A DNA stretch of 64,000 nucleotides from Paraburkholderia kururiensis (GCF_034424375.1 NZ_CP139965.1:1116001-1180000); one strand, 5' to 3'. Counted from the stretch's first letter, positions 24,887 to 34,050 are shown. Numbers and translations are program-made. The notes: generated from the sequence alone by a model not told the origin.

Positions 24887-26542
24887 ATGGACATCAAACA
24901 ACTCAGCGACGCTGTCGCCGTTTCGCCGCAGGTGCTCGTGGCCGATCTGCCGGCGGTGCGCGCGGCGGGATACCGCACGGTGATCTGCAACCGCCCCGAC
25001 GGCGAGGGACCTGATCAGCCCACTTTCGTGGAGATCGAAGCGGCGGCGCGCAAGGAGGGCATCGCCGCGTACTACCTGCCCGTCGAGTCGGGCAAGATCA
25101 GCGCCCGCGAGGCTGCGCAGTTCGGCGAGTTGCTGCGGACGGTGCCGGGGCCGGTGCTCGCGTATTGCCGCAGCGGCATGCGCTCGGCTTCGCTTTGGGC
25201 GCTTTCGGGCGCGTCCGGCTACGCGGCGGGCGACATCGTCGCGGCCGGCAAGGCGGCGGGCTACGACCTCGGCGCAGTGGCCGCCCGCCTCGGAGAAAGC
25301 GGCGCGGGGGCCGAAAAGTGCTACGACGTGGTAATTGTCGGCGCCGGCGCGGCGGGGGTGGCGACGGCATCCAGCCTGCTCGCGCGCGACGCGGATCTCG
25401 ACATCGCCATCATCGACCCCGCGCCGATTCACTACTACCAGCCCGGCTGGACGATGGTGGGCGCGGGCGTCTTCAAGCCGGAGACCACCGCGCGCCGCAT
25501 GGTCGACGTGCTTCCACACAAGGTGCAGTGGATCGAGGCGGCCGTTGCGGCATTCGAACCCGAGAACGACGCCGTGGTGCTGGAGAGTTGCCGCAAGATC
25601 CGCTATCGGCAACTGGTGGTGTGCGCGGGGCTGAAGCTCGACTGGAACGCGATCGAAGGTTTGCCGCAGACGCTCGGCACCAACGGCGTCACGTCGAATT
25701 ACCGCTACGACCTTGCCCCCTACACGTGGCAGCTCGTGCAGCAGTTGAAGCGCGGCCGCGCGCTCTTCACGCAGCCGCCCATGCCGATCAAGTGTGCCGG
25801 CGCGCCGCAGAAGGCCATGTACATGTCTTCCGATCACTGGTTGCGCACGGGCCGGCTCGGGCAGATCGAGGTCGAGTTCTTCAATGCCGGCGCCGTGCTG
25901 TTCGGCGTAGCCGACTACGTGCCGGCGTTGATGAAGTACGTGGAGCGCTACGACATCGCGCTCAATTTCGGCTTCAACCTGAGCGCCGTCGACGGTCCGG
26001 GCAAGCGCGCGATGTTCACGCGCACGCTGCCCGGCGGCGCGACCGAGCGCTTCGAAACGACGTTCGACATGATTCACGTGGTGCCGCCGCAAAAGGCGCC
26101 CGACTTCATCCGCTCGAGCCCGCTTGCGGACACGGCGGGCTGGGTGGACGTGGACCCGGCCACGCTGCGGCACAAGCGCTACGGCAACATCTATGGTCTC
26201 GGCGACGCGACCAACACAACGAACGCGAAGACCGCGGCGGCGGCGCGCAAACAGGCGCCCGTCGTCGCGCACAACGTGCTGGCCGCGCTGCGCGGACGGC
26301 GCGAGCTCGCGAACTACGACGGCTACGGCTCGTGTCCGCTCACGGTGGAGCGCGGCAAGATCGTGCTGGCCGAATTCCTCTACGGCGGCAAGGTGGCGCC
26401 CACGTTCCCGAAGTGGCTGATCGACGGCACGCAACCGTCGCGGCTCGCGTGGCTGCTCAAGGACCGCCTGCTGCCGCCGCTCTACTGGCGCGGCATGTTG
26501 AAGGGCCGCGAGTGGCTCGCGCATCCGCGGCTCGCCGACTGA
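24887..26542 (+). CDS. DUF442 (rhodanese/phosphatase-like)-sulfide:quinone oxidoreductase fusion
   Basis: A 551-residue fusion. Residues 1-115 are a DUF442 domain with the active-site loop YCRSGMRS (Cys94). From about 145 a flavoprotein begins with YDVVIVGAGAAG and runs to the end. The SQR redox cysteines can be placed at Cys303 (IKCAGAPQKAMY) and Cys483 (GSCPLT), the same two contexts as the redox pair of mitochondrial-type SQR, and the C-terminal membrane-anchor stretch LLPPLYWRGMLKG is present. It should oxidise H2S at the membrane, reduce quinone and release persulfide that the fused domain may transfer. ATG 24887 follows the upstream stop by 47 nt. Confidence 0.9.
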   Translation: MDIKQLSDAVAVSPQVLVADLPAVRAAGYRTVICNRPDGEGPDQPTFVEIEAAARKEGIAAYYLPVESGKISAREAAQFGELLRTVPGPVLAYCRSGMRSASLWALSGASGYAAGDIVAAGKAAGYDLGAVAARLGESGAGAEKCYDVVIVGAGAAGVATASSLLARDADLDIAIIDPAPIHYYQPGWTMVGAGVFKPETTARRMVDVLPHKVQWIEAAVAAFEPENDAVVLESCRKIRYRQLVVCAGLKLDWNAIEGLPQTLGTNGVTSNYRYDLAPYTWQLVQQLKRGRALFTQPPMPIKCAGAPQKAMYMSSDHWLRTGRLGQIEVEFFNAGAVLFGVADYVPALMKYVERYDIALNFGFNLSAVDGPGKRAMFTRTLPGGATERFETTFDMIHVVPPQKAPDFIRSSPLADTAGWVDVDPATLRHKRYGNIYGLGDATNTTNAKTAAAARKQAPVVAHNVLAALRGRRELANYDGYGSCPLTVERGKIVLAEFLYGGKVAPTFPKWLIDGTQPSRLAWLLKDRLLPPLYWRGMLKGREWLAHPRLAD

Positions 26543-26579
26543 GCGGCAGGGCTCTTCTTACGTTTGATTTGGAATCCTG

Positions 26580-27383
26580 ATGGTTATTTCGTTGATCCTC
26601 GGCGCGATGGTGGGCGCGGTGCTGGGCCTCACGGGCGCAGGCGGCGGCATTCTCGCGGTGCCGGCGCTCGTGTTCGGCATGGGCTGGCCGATCCAGCAGG
26701 CGACGCCCGTGGCGCTCGTCGCCGTGGCGGGCAGTGCGGCGGTGGGCGCGCTGGAGGCCTTTCGCAAAGGGCTCGTGCGCTATCGCGCCGCGTTCTTCAT
26801 GGCGGCGATCGGCGTGCCGGCCACGGCCGTGGGCGCACGACTCGCCCACGTGCTGCCGCAACGTCTGCTGCTCGCGGTGTTCGCGCTCGTGATGCTGGTG
26901 GTTGCGATCCGTCTGCTTCGACACACGCTGGCGCACGGCAATTCGCACGCGCCCGCGTCGGCACTGTGCGTGGCGCACGTGAATCCGTCGACCGGCCGTC
27001 TCGTATGGTCATGGACCACCGGTGCCGCGCTCGCCGCTGTCGGCGCCGTGACCGGCGTGATGACGGGGCTGCTCGGCGTAGGCGGCGGCTTCATCATCGT
27101 GCCGATGATGCGCAAGCTTACCGACGTCTCCATGCACGGCATCGTGGCCACCTCGCTGATGGTGATCACGCTGGTGGGCGGGGGCGGCGTCGTCACGACG
27201 ATGCGGCACGGCGGGCCGCTTCCGCTCGACGTGGTGTTGTGGTTCACGCTCGCCACGGCAGGCGGCATGCTGGTGGCTCGCATCGTGTCGCATCGGCTCT
27301 CGGGGCGTCACGTGCAGCTCGGTTTTGCCGCCATCCTCATTGCGGTGGCGCTGGGACTGGCGGCGAAGGCCGCGTTTGGCTGA
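26580..27383 (+). CDS. Sulfite exporter TauE/SafE family permease
   Basis: A 267-residue membrane protein with about eight hydrophobic segments and the two repeated TauE/SafE signatures: GLTGAGGGILAVPALVF near residue 15 and TGLLGVGGGFIIVPMM near 160. It is third in the operon after persulfide dioxygenase and SQR, so export of the sulfite or other anion made by sulfide oxidation is the likely role. The start ATG at 26580 is 37 nt after the SQR stop. Confidence 0.88.
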   Translation: MVISLILGAMVGAVLGLTGAGGGILAVPALVFGMGWPIQQATPVALVAVAGSAAVGALEAFRKGLVRYRAAFFMAAIGVPATAVGARLAHVLPQRLLLAVFALVMLVVAIRLLRHTLAHGNSHAPASALCVAHVNPSTGRLVWSWTTGAALAAVGAVTGVMTGLLGVGGGFIIVPMMRKLTDVSMHGIVATSLMVITLVGGGGVVTTMRHGGPLPLDVVLWFTLATAGGMLVARIVSHRLSGRHVQLGFAAILIAVALGLAAKAAFG

Positions 27384-27614
27384 TCATCACGAACGTGCTT
27401 CTGGGAGGAGGCAGAAGCGCCTTGAAAGGCGGCAACGGCCTGTGGCCGTGCGTGTGCCGCTTTTCGACCTGGAAACGGCTTTTCCCCTACACTCGACGGC
27501 GGCCATTCCGGACGCGCTGCAACTGGGTGACCTGTGGGCCGACGTCCGATAGCATCACGTGCCCCGAGCCGTGCCCCCGTTCGCGTACGCAGTCGATTGC
27601 AGGAGCCTTCCCCG

Positions 27615-28082
27615 ATGTCGTTGAGCACCGATGCAGACTTCTTCCGCCTTCTCGCCGACAGCTACCGGCGTCTTCTAAATCGATCCCTCGTTCCCGACGG
27701 CATGAGCGCTGCCGAAGGCGCCGCGTGGTTGTATGGCGAAGCGCCGTTCGGCATTCTTGCGCACAACACGGCGCCGGACCCGGTGTTCGTCTACGGCAAC
27801 CGGCGTGCGCAGGCGATTTTCGGCTACGACTGGGACGAACTGACGGCACTGCCTTCGCGTCTTTCGGCGGAGCCCGTCGAACGCAGCGAACGTCAGGCCT
27901 TCCTCGACCAGGTGACCCGCGACGGCTTCGTGTCCGGGTATCGCGGCGTGCGCATTACCAAATCGGGCGTGCGCTTCTGGATCGAACAGGCGACCGTGTG
28001 GCAACTCACCGATGCGGCCGGGAATTATCGCGGCCAGGCCGCGATGATCCCGGACGTGCGGCTCATGGACGGGGGCGCGTAG
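27615..28082 (+). CDS. MEKHLA (PAS-like) domain protein
   Basis: A 155-residue soluble protein. The central segment FGILAHNTAPDPVFVYGNRRAQAIFGYDWDE is the MEKHLA/PAS-like core, followed by RITKSGVRFWIEQATVW. Proteins of this size are stand-alone ligand-sensing modules found in bacteria and plants, without an assigned function. The start at 27615 has AGGAG 9 nt upstream. It is separated from tauE by 231 nt without a recognisable gene, so probably a separate unit. Confidence 0.75.
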   Translation: MSLSTDADFFRLLADSYRRLLNRSLVPDGMSAAEGAAWLYGEAPFGILAHNTAPDPVFVYGNRRAQAIFGYDWDELTALPSRLSAEPVERSERQAFLDQVTRDGFVSGYRGVRITKSGVRFWIEQATVWQLTDAAGNYRGQAAMIPDVRLMDGGA

Positions 28083-28179
28083 ACGGTACGTTCGGCGACC
28101 GGCGCAATGCCGCGTGCCTGTTCGCGCGTGCCGGTCCGCGATGATCCGACTGCGCACGTCGCCGGTCACGAAACGAACT

Positions 28180-29436
28180 TCACGCGCCCTGAGCACCCAG
28201 CGCGCGGCGCTGCGCGAACGAGCCCGCGACGCTGAGCGCGGCGACCGCTGCGATGGCCACGAGCGGAATGCTCGCGCCCACCAGCATCGAGGGGCTCTGA
28301 CCGAGCGCGAAAAGCTGCCCTGCCACGAGCGGTCCGAGAATCGAACCGAGACGGCCCACCGCGACGGCCGCGCCCACGCCCGTGCCGCGCACCTCGGTCG
28401 GGTAGGCATGGCCCGCGAGCGCATACAGCACCGACTGACCGCCCACGATGAAGAAGCCGCAGAGCAGCCCGCCCACGGCCGTGGAGCTGGCTCCGCCGGC
28501 GTTCGCGAGCACGACGAGCGCCGCCACGATGCCGACGTACATGCCGACCACGGTGCCGCGCCGGCCGAAGCGGTCCATGATCGTCGCGATGGCAACCGCG
28601 CCTACGCCGCCGCCGATGTTGAACATCATGAGCACGAGGTTCGACTGCACGCGCGAGAGGCCGCGCGCGAGCACCATGGAGGGCAGCCAGTTCATCAGGA
28701 AATACAGCACGATCAGGGTGCCGAGGTAGCTGATCCACAGCGCGATCGTGGTTCGCGCGCGGCCATGGCGCCAGAGCGCTTCGGTCACGCCCGGCGTGCC
28801 TTGCTTCGTTGCCGCCGACGCCTTCGCTGCCTTCGTCGCGATGAACTGCTGCGACTCGTGCAGGAACAGGCCCAGCAGCGGCACCATGATGATTGGTCCA
28901 AGGCCGCCGACGTAGAACACGTGGCGCCAGCTCGCGTCCGCCGCACCGAACATGCCGATGACGGCGGCAATGGCCGCGCCGAACGGCATGCCGCAATACA
29001 TCGCGCCCACCGCCGTGCTGCGCTGCTGCGGACCCGCGGCTTCCGAGCACAGCGCGATCAGATTGGGCATGGCCGCACCCAGGCCCAGGCCCGTGAAGAG
29101 ACGCGCGACGAGCAGACTTTCGAAGTTCCAGACCGCCGTGGTGGCAAGCGAGAACAATCCGAACAGCGCCACCGACCACATGAGCACGCGCTTGCGCCCG
29201 AAGCGGTCCGCAAGCCGGCCGCCCAGTGCCGCGCCGGGCAAGAGCCCGATGGCGCCCGCGCTGAAGGCCCAGCCCATCTGCGCCACGGCGAGATGAAACT
29301 CCTTCGCCATGCGCGGCCCGGCCACGCCCGCCGATTGCAGGTCCAATCCTTCGAGCAACGCAATCGCCAGACACAGGGCGATCGTGGCCTTGCTGAGCGT
29401 GCCGCCTTCTTCGGCACGATGGTTTCGCGACGTCAT
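28180..29436 (-). CDS. MFS aromatic acid transporter (MhpT-like)
   Basis: A 418-residue 12-helix transporter of the aromatic acid:H+ symporter type. The first helix reads LLEGLDLQSAGVAGPRMA and the 2-3 loop GRLADRFGRKRVLM, close to the MhpT/3-(3-hydroxyphenyl)propionate transporter group. It is a single minus-strand gene with no catabolic genes beside it. A perfect 7-5-7 palindrome about 200 nt upstream (29640-29658) is a candidate operator. The substrate is inferred only by family. Confidence 0.82.
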   Translation of the reverse strand: MTSRNHRAEEGGTLSKATIALCLAIALLEGLDLQSAGVAGPRMAKEFHLAVAQMGWAFSAGAIGLLPGAALGGRLADRFGRKRVLMWSVALFGLFSLATTAVWNFESLLVARLFTGLGLGAAMPNLIALCSEAAGPQQRSTAVGAMYCGMPFGAAIAAVIGMFGAADASWRHVFYVGGLGPIIMVPLLGLFLHESQQFIATKAAKASAATKQGTPGVTEALWRHGRARTTIALWISYLGTLIVLYFLMNWLPSMVLARGLSRVQSNLVLMMFNIGGGVGAVAIATIMDRFGRRGTVVGMYVGIVAALVVLANAGGASSTAVGGLLCGFFIVGGQSVLYALAGHAYPTEVRGTGVGAAVAVGRLGSILGPLVAGQLFALGQSPSMLVGASIPLVAIAAVAALSVAGSFAQRRALGAQGA

Positions 29437-29639
29437 AAAAGTCTCCAGATCTAGTTGTGAGCCGCTCTTCCGGCGGCTGGTTGGGAGCGATGCCGCTTAC
29501 CGCCAAGGGGCGATGTGCGGCGCGCGGAGTCGCGGCTGCAAGCCGGGACTCGTCACCGAGGGGCGGACGTTTTGCCGCAGCCCGTGATTGGAGCCGAGTC
29601 TAGGATGCGGCCCGCCGCGCGCTCAACCTTTTCGGAGAA

Positions 29640-29658
29640 ATGTGCATCGCGTGCACAT
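29640..29658. promoter_or_regulatory. Perfect palindrome upstream of the MhpT-like transporter
   Basis: ATGTGCA-TCGCG-TGCACAT is a perfect 7-5-7 inverted repeat in the 271-nt gap between the transporter (minus, starting 29436) and the end of the periplasmic protein gene at 29708. No regulator gene is adjacent. The rest of the gap holds no recognisable gene. Confidence 0.5.
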
Positions 29659-29707
29659 ACTTGATTCTGTGGACTTTTTTGACGCCGATTGTCTGGGGCC
29701 GCCCGAT

Positions 29708-30322
29708 TTACATCGGCGGCGCGACGCCGTCTTTCTCCACGACGATCTGATTGCCGCTGTAGGCGCCGCCCTTTGCCTGCGTGGCGATCACGAATACATG
29801 CTTGCCCTTGGTCAGGTCGTCGCGTGTGGCGGGAATGAGCGTCACGACGGGCGCGGTGGTCGGCACGGTGATGGTGTTGGTGCCGCCCTTGTACGAAAGC
29901 TTGAGTTCGCGACCGCTCGTGGCCTGCACCACGGTGTCGACGTTCGCGTTGGTCATCGAGCTATTTGCGCCAAGGTCCCACGCATAGTGGCCCTCGCCGG
30001 TGCCGCGCGCCGCTTCGGGGAACACGAGCACTTCTTTCGCCACGAGCTTGCCGTCTTCGCCGGGCATCGCTGCCGCGCCGACGTAGCTGCCGGGCTTGAT
30101 ATCCGCGAGTTGCACGGCCTTCAAGGCGTTGACGCGCGTGGCGTCCTTCAGGTCGATGTTCACCGTGTCGCCGCTGCGCCGGTGTACCACCAACGTGCTG
30201 CCGGAGAACGATTCGATCGTGCCTCTGATGCGTTCGGGCTTGTCGGAAGATGACTGCGCGAACGCTGCGTCGGCGAGGCTCAGCATGAGTAACGAAACGG
30301 CGAGTGTGCGGCGTGTGGACAT
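29708..30322 (-). CDS. Exported protein, DUF5666-like
   Basis: A 204-residue protein with a signal peptide (MSTRRTLAVSLLMLSLADAAFAQ) and a small beta-rich domain beginning RIRGTIESFSGSTLVVHRRSGDTV that resembles the OB-like DUF5666 repeats. No catalytic motif is visible. It is the third gene of the operon cytochrome b-molybdopterin oxidoreductase-this gene. The start at 30322 is chosen because it begins the signal peptide; the longer frame upstream would overlap the oxidoreductase gene. Confidence 0.7.
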   Translation of the reverse strand: MSTRRTLAVSLLMLSLADAAFAQSSSDKPERIRGTIESFSGSTLVVHRRSGDTVNIDLKDATRVNALKAVQLADIKPGSYVGAAAMPGEDGKLVAKEVLVFPEAARGTGEGHYAWDLGANSSMTNANVDTVVQATSGRELKLSYKGGTNTITVPTTAPVVTLIPATRDDLTKGKHVFVIATQAKGGAYSGNQIVVEKDGVAPPM

Positions 30323-30398
30323 GAAAGCTCCTGATGCAATAGACAAACGTGACGATGGCCAGGGAGAGAGGACGGACCCGGCGTTGGGTTGTGCCGGC

Positions 30399-31190
30399 TC
30401 AGGAACCCCCGAACCAGTTGTAGCCCTGGTTCTCCCAATATCCGCCCGGGAATTCGTTCGTGACGGTGATGGCCACGATGTGTTTGGGGTTCTTGTATCC
30501 AAGCTTGGTAGGTATGCGAAGTTTCATCGGGAAGCCGTACTTCGCGGGCAGGACGGCGCCGTCGTAGGTCAACGTGAGCAGCGTCTGCGGGTGAAGCGCG
30601 GTGGGCATATCGATGCTGGTCCAGTAGCCGTCGGCGCAGTGAAACGCCACGTACTTCGCGGTGGTGTCGGCCTCGGCTCGCGAGAGGAAATCGGAAAACG
30701 GCACGCCGCCCCATTTGCCGATGGCGCTCCAGCCTTCGATGCAGATATGCCGCGTGACCTGGCTTCGTTGCGGCAACGCGCCCAGTTCCGCGAGGCTCCA
30801 GACAGCCTTGCCTTTAACGCGTCCCTTCAGCTCGAGGCGATACGTTTGCGGATCGACCTCCGGTACCTGGTCGATGTCGTAGTAAGCGTTGAACGGGAAC
30901 GGCCGCGCGATCATCGATTCGGGGTACGTCGGCGCGAGCTTGTGCGGATCGAACAGCCATGCCTGCGCGTCGTCGTTCAACCGGGACACGCGGCGCAGCA
31001 TCGCCTCCACCGAGTGGCCCGATTTGAGATCGCAACCGGAAAGCAGCATCAGGCCGCCAAGCGTGAGCATTCTTCGGCCGAACAGGCGTCGCGCCGACGA
31101 CTGGAGTTCGCGCTGGGCGTCTTTGACGATGGAGGCCGCATCGGGTTCACAGGCGAAAGCGGGCGACGCGTCGTTGTTCCGGATGCCCAT
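30399..31190 (-). CDS. Molybdopterin-dependent oxidoreductase (sulfite oxidase/MsrP-like), probable Tat lipoprotein
   Basis: A 263-residue protein with the sulfite-oxidase fold. The molybdenum-ligating cysteine is in RHICIEGWSAIGKW (Cys150), and the C-terminal TNEFPGGYWENQGYNWFGGS matches MsrP-type proteins. The N-terminus has a twin-arginine pair before a hydrophobic stretch and a lipobox (RRMLTLGGLMLLSGC, Cys53), so it is probably exported folded and membrane-anchored. The gene starts 1 nt after the cytochrome b stop. A periplasmic reductase or oxidase taking electrons from, or giving them to, that cytochrome is the likely arrangement; the substrate is unknown. Confidence 0.85.
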   Translation of the reverse strand: MGIRNNDASPAFACEPDAASIVKDAQRELQSSARRLFGRRMLTLGGLMLLSGCDLKSGHSVEAMLRRVSRLNDDAQAWLFDPHKLAPTYPESMIARPFPFNAYYDIDQVPEVDPQTYRLELKGRVKGKAVWSLAELGALPQRSQVTRHICIEGWSAIGKWGGVPFSDFLSRAEADTTAKYVAFHCADGYWTSIDMPTALHPQTLLTLTYDGAVLPAKYGFPMKLRIPTKLGYKNPKHIVAITVTNEFPGGYWENQGYNWFGGS

Positions 31191-31191
31191 G

Positions 31192-31785
31192 TCAGCGCCC
31201 CCGAACCATCGTGAGCAACGAGCGCGGAACGATGGCCACCATCGTCACGTGGACGGTAATGAAACCCACGATCGCGCTCATCGCGACGAAGTGCACCACG
31301 CGGGCGTTGTCGAATCCGCCCATCAGGCCGCTCAGGAGAGGCAATTGCACGGGCTTCCAGATCGCGAGGCCGGACAGCACGAGAAGAGCGATGTCGGCGA
31401 TCACGAAGAGATAGGCCAGCTTCTGTACGGCGTTGTACTGGCTCAGGTCGCCGTGCGTCAGACGGCCTCGCAGGGCGGCCACGATGTCTGATCGCAGCGC
31501 GCGGACCGTGACCGGAAACAGCTTCCGGCGCAAGCGTCCCGTTGCGATACCGATTGCCAGATAGACCAGAAAATTGGCGCCCAGCACCCACATGATCGCG
31601 AAGTGCCAGAGCAGCGCACCGCCCAGCCAGCCGCCCAGCGTAATGGCGGGGGCAAACCGGATGGCGTGAAAAATGGGCGATGCGTCGTAGACCTGCCAGC
31701 CGCTCATGCACAGGCCGATCACGCACATGGCGTTGATCCAGTGGAAGAGGCGAACATAGGCGGGATGGATGACATCGCGATTCAA
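31192..31785 (-). CDS. Cytochrome b561/b6-type membrane subunit
   Basis: A 197-residue four-helix membrane protein with histidines suitable as haem ligands in RLFHWINA, ALLWHFAIMW, RVVHFVAM and TVHVTMV. This is the pattern of Ni-hydrogenase/thiosulfate-reductase-type cytochrome b. It is the first gene of an operon with the molybdopterin oxidoreductase (1-nt gap) and an exported protein, so it probably links that enzyme to the quinone pool. A LuxR-type regulator gene lies divergently 230 nt away. Confidence 0.85.
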   Translation of the reverse strand: MNRDVIHPAYVRLFHWINAMCVIGLCMSGWQVYDASPIFHAIRFAPAITLGGWLGGALLWHFAIMWVLGANFLVYLAIGIATGRLRRKLFPVTVRALRSDIVAALRGRLTHGDLSQYNAVQKLAYLFVIADIALLVLSGLAIWKPVQLPLLSGLMGGFDNARVVHFVAMSAIVGFITVHVTMVAIVPRSLLTMVRGR

Positions 31786-32015
31786 GGCAGCTCCATGCGC
31801 AATAACGTTCGGTTGAGCCGCAGTAAACGGCAGCGAGGCGCGGAATATTCCGGGTTCCGCGGCACGGAGTCCGTCGCGCTGATGCAGCGACCGACCTCGA
31901 TGGACGAGAGCATGTCATCTCGTTGGATCCGGCAACATCGGTCGAATGACCGATCTTGTGCGCACGACTTCGTCGCGTATGATCGACCGCAGCTCCTCGC
32001 CACTTCCTGCCCTCA

Positions 32016-33503
32016 ATGCCGACGTTCGACCTCGAAACAAGCCCGCCCCCGCTGCGCGTATTCGACTGCGTAAGAGCGCTCGCCTTCATCGGTGACCTCA
32101 GCATGGGCCAGCCCACCGACCATTCGTTGCGTACCGGGTGGCTGGCAGCACGCCTCGCGCAGGCGGCCGGGCTCGATGCGTGGGCGTGCGACGCGGTTCG
32201 TGAAGTGTCGCTGCTGCGCTGGTCGGGTTGCACGGCGAACGCGGCGGGTTTTGCGGACGTGTTCGGCGACGACATCGCGATTCGCCTCGCGATGCTCGAA
32301 AGCCGGCCAGGCTGGGCCGAGCGGCTCGAAGCATCGGGCGGCGCCGGTGCCGTGATGCTGCCGCTCGCGCAAATTCACTGCGAGGTATCGGGCGAAGTTG
32401 CACGCATGCTGGGTCTTTCGAGCGTGACCGAAACCGCGCTGCGTCACATCTTCGAAACCTGGGACGGCGCGGGGTTGCCGGGGCGTATTGCGCGCGAGAG
32501 GGTGCCCATGCCGGTATTCGTGGTGGCGCTCGCGGGCGACCTGGAGATTTTCGGCCGCACGTATGGTATCGAGCGGGCGCTGGCGCTCATCGAGCAACGG
32601 TCCGGTGCACGGTATCCCACGCGCCTCGTTCAGACGGCGGCACGCCATGCGGCAGCGTGGCTGGCGGAACTGGAGGGCGCGTCGCTGGCCGATTTCGATG
32701 CTGCGCTGATCACGTCCGACATGCAGCAGACCACGTCGGCTGAACTCATCGCCGACGTGATCGATTTGAAGCTGCCGTGGATGACGGGATTTTCGCGCGC
32801 GGTCGCGGCCACCGCGGCGGCCTGTTGTGCCCGGCTCACGCCGGACAAAGCGGCGCATGCGCGGGTTTATCGAGCAGGCTTGATTCACGGCGCCGGCCGG
32901 GCCGCCGTGCCCAATAGCGTATGGAATATGGCTACGCCTTTGCCTGCGAGTGCCTGGGAGAAGGTGCGGCTGGTGCCGTATTGGACGGCGCGCGCCGGCA
33001 AGCAGACCGGCGCGCTTGGCGAAGCGGCGGAACTCGCCTCGTATGCCTACGAACGGGAGGATGGTTCAGGATATTTCCGCGGCGCGAGCCGTCAGGCGCT
33101 GACGCTGGAGGCGCGTGTACTCGCGGCATCCGTGGCGTGGGTCGCATTGCGCTCGGCGCGGCCCTGGCGCGCCGCACTGTCCGCCGACGCGGCCGCGCAA
33201 ATGCTGCGCTACGAGGTGGCGGCCGGCCGGTTAAGCGAGGAAGTTGTCGACGCACTGGTCACGGAGCAGGCGCCCGTCGTGCGGCGGCCAGCCAGAAGCG
33301 CGTCGCAGGGGCCGCCGCTATCGCCGCGCGAGATCGACGTGCTGCGCGTGATCTCGCGCGGCGCGAGCAACAAGGAAGCCGCGCGCGAGTTGACGATGAG
33401 CCCGAGCACGGTGCGCACGCATGTCGAAAACGTGTTTCGCAAGCTCCAGTGCTCCACGCGCGCGGCGGCCACGCTCAAGGCATCGGCGATGGGGCTGCTT
33501 TAG
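32016..33503 (+). CDS. Degenerate HD-GYP protein fused to a LuxR-type HTH
   Basis: A 495-residue protein. Two HD-GYP-like halves can be seen: residues about 20-210 with ETWDGAGLPGR (147-157), and about 255-420 with GLIHGAGRAAVPN (288-300) and YEREDGSGYFRG (344-355). In active HD-GYP phosphodiesterases the first motif is HD; here it is HG (291-292), and the histidine-rich HHE before DGSGYP is replaced by YERE, so metal binding and cyclic-di-GMP hydrolysis are unlikely. The C-terminus (434-495) is a clear LuxR/NarL HTH (LSPREIDVLRVISRGASNKE). It is probably a ligand- or protein-sensing transcription regulator, possibly of the divergent molybdoenzyme operon. Confidence 0.82.
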   Translation: MPTFDLETSPPPLRVFDCVRALAFIGDLSMGQPTDHSLRTGWLAARLAQAAGLDAWACDAVREVSLLRWSGCTANAAGFADVFGDDIAIRLAMLESRPGWAERLEASGGAGAVMLPLAQIHCEVSGEVARMLGLSSVTETALRHIFETWDGAGLPGRIARERVPMPVFVVALAGDLEIFGRTYGIERALALIEQRSGARYPTRLVQTAARHAAAWLAELEGASLADFDAALITSDMQQTTSAELIADVIDLKLPWMTGFSRAVAATAAACCARLTPDKAAHARVYRAGLIHGAGRAAVPNSVWNMATPLPASAWEKVRLVPYWTARAGKQTGALGEAAELASYAYEREDGSGYFRGASRQALTLEARVLAASVAWVALRSARPWRAALSADAAAQMLRYEVAAGRLSEEVVDALVTEQAPVVRRPARSASQGPPLSPREIDVLRVISRGASNKEAARELTMSPSTVRTHVENVFRKLQCSTRAAATLKASAMGLL

Positions 33504-33603
33504 CCGGCTTCACGCAGCGGTCGATGTCGCAGCACACGGCAATCGCGACGTAGCGCGCGTGAGCGGTAACATGAGGCTTCCTTTCTCTGTCGGAAATACC
33601 TCG

Positions 33604-34050
33604 ATGCAAGTGCTGGTTGATGCAGACGCCTGCCCGGTCGTCGTCAAGGAGATGTTGTTTCGGGCCGCACGGCGCGTCGAAGTATGCGTGACGCTGGTGG
33701 CGAATCAGTATTTGCGCACGCCGCCTTCGCGCTTTATCAAGGCGGTGCAGGTGCCGGCCGGCTTCGACGCCGCCGACAACCGCATCGTCCAGCTCGTCAC
33801 ACACGGCGACCTCGTGATTACGGCGGATATACCGCTCGCCGCGGCGGCGCTCGAGAAGGGCGCTCATGTGCTGGACCCGCGCGGAAGCTGGTTCAGCCGC
33901 GAGAACATCGAAGAGCGGCTCACCATGCGCGAGGTCATGGACCAGCTTCGCAGTTCGGGTGTGGGCACGGGCGGCCCGGCGCCTTACACCGCCAACGACA
34001 GCAAGGCCTTCGCCGGCCAACTGGACCGCTTTCTCGCACGCCATGCCTGA
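33604..34050 (+). CDS. yaiI: UPF0178 (YaiI/YqxD) family protein
   Basis: A 148-residue protein with the family start MQVLVDADACPVVVKEM and the later segments GDLVITADIPLAAAALEKGA and LDPRGSWFSRENIEERL. The fold is PIN-like, suggesting a nuclease ancestry, but function is not established. ATG 33604 gives the normal N-terminus; the open frame upstream is not conserved-looking. Confidence 0.9.
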   Translation: MQVLVDADACPVVVKEMLFRAARRVEVCVTLVANQYLRTPPSRFIKAVQVPAGFDAADNRIVQLVTHGDLVITADIPLAAAALEKGAHVLDPRGSWFSRENIEERLTMREVMDQLRSSGVGTGGPAPYTANDSKAFAGQLDRFLARHA

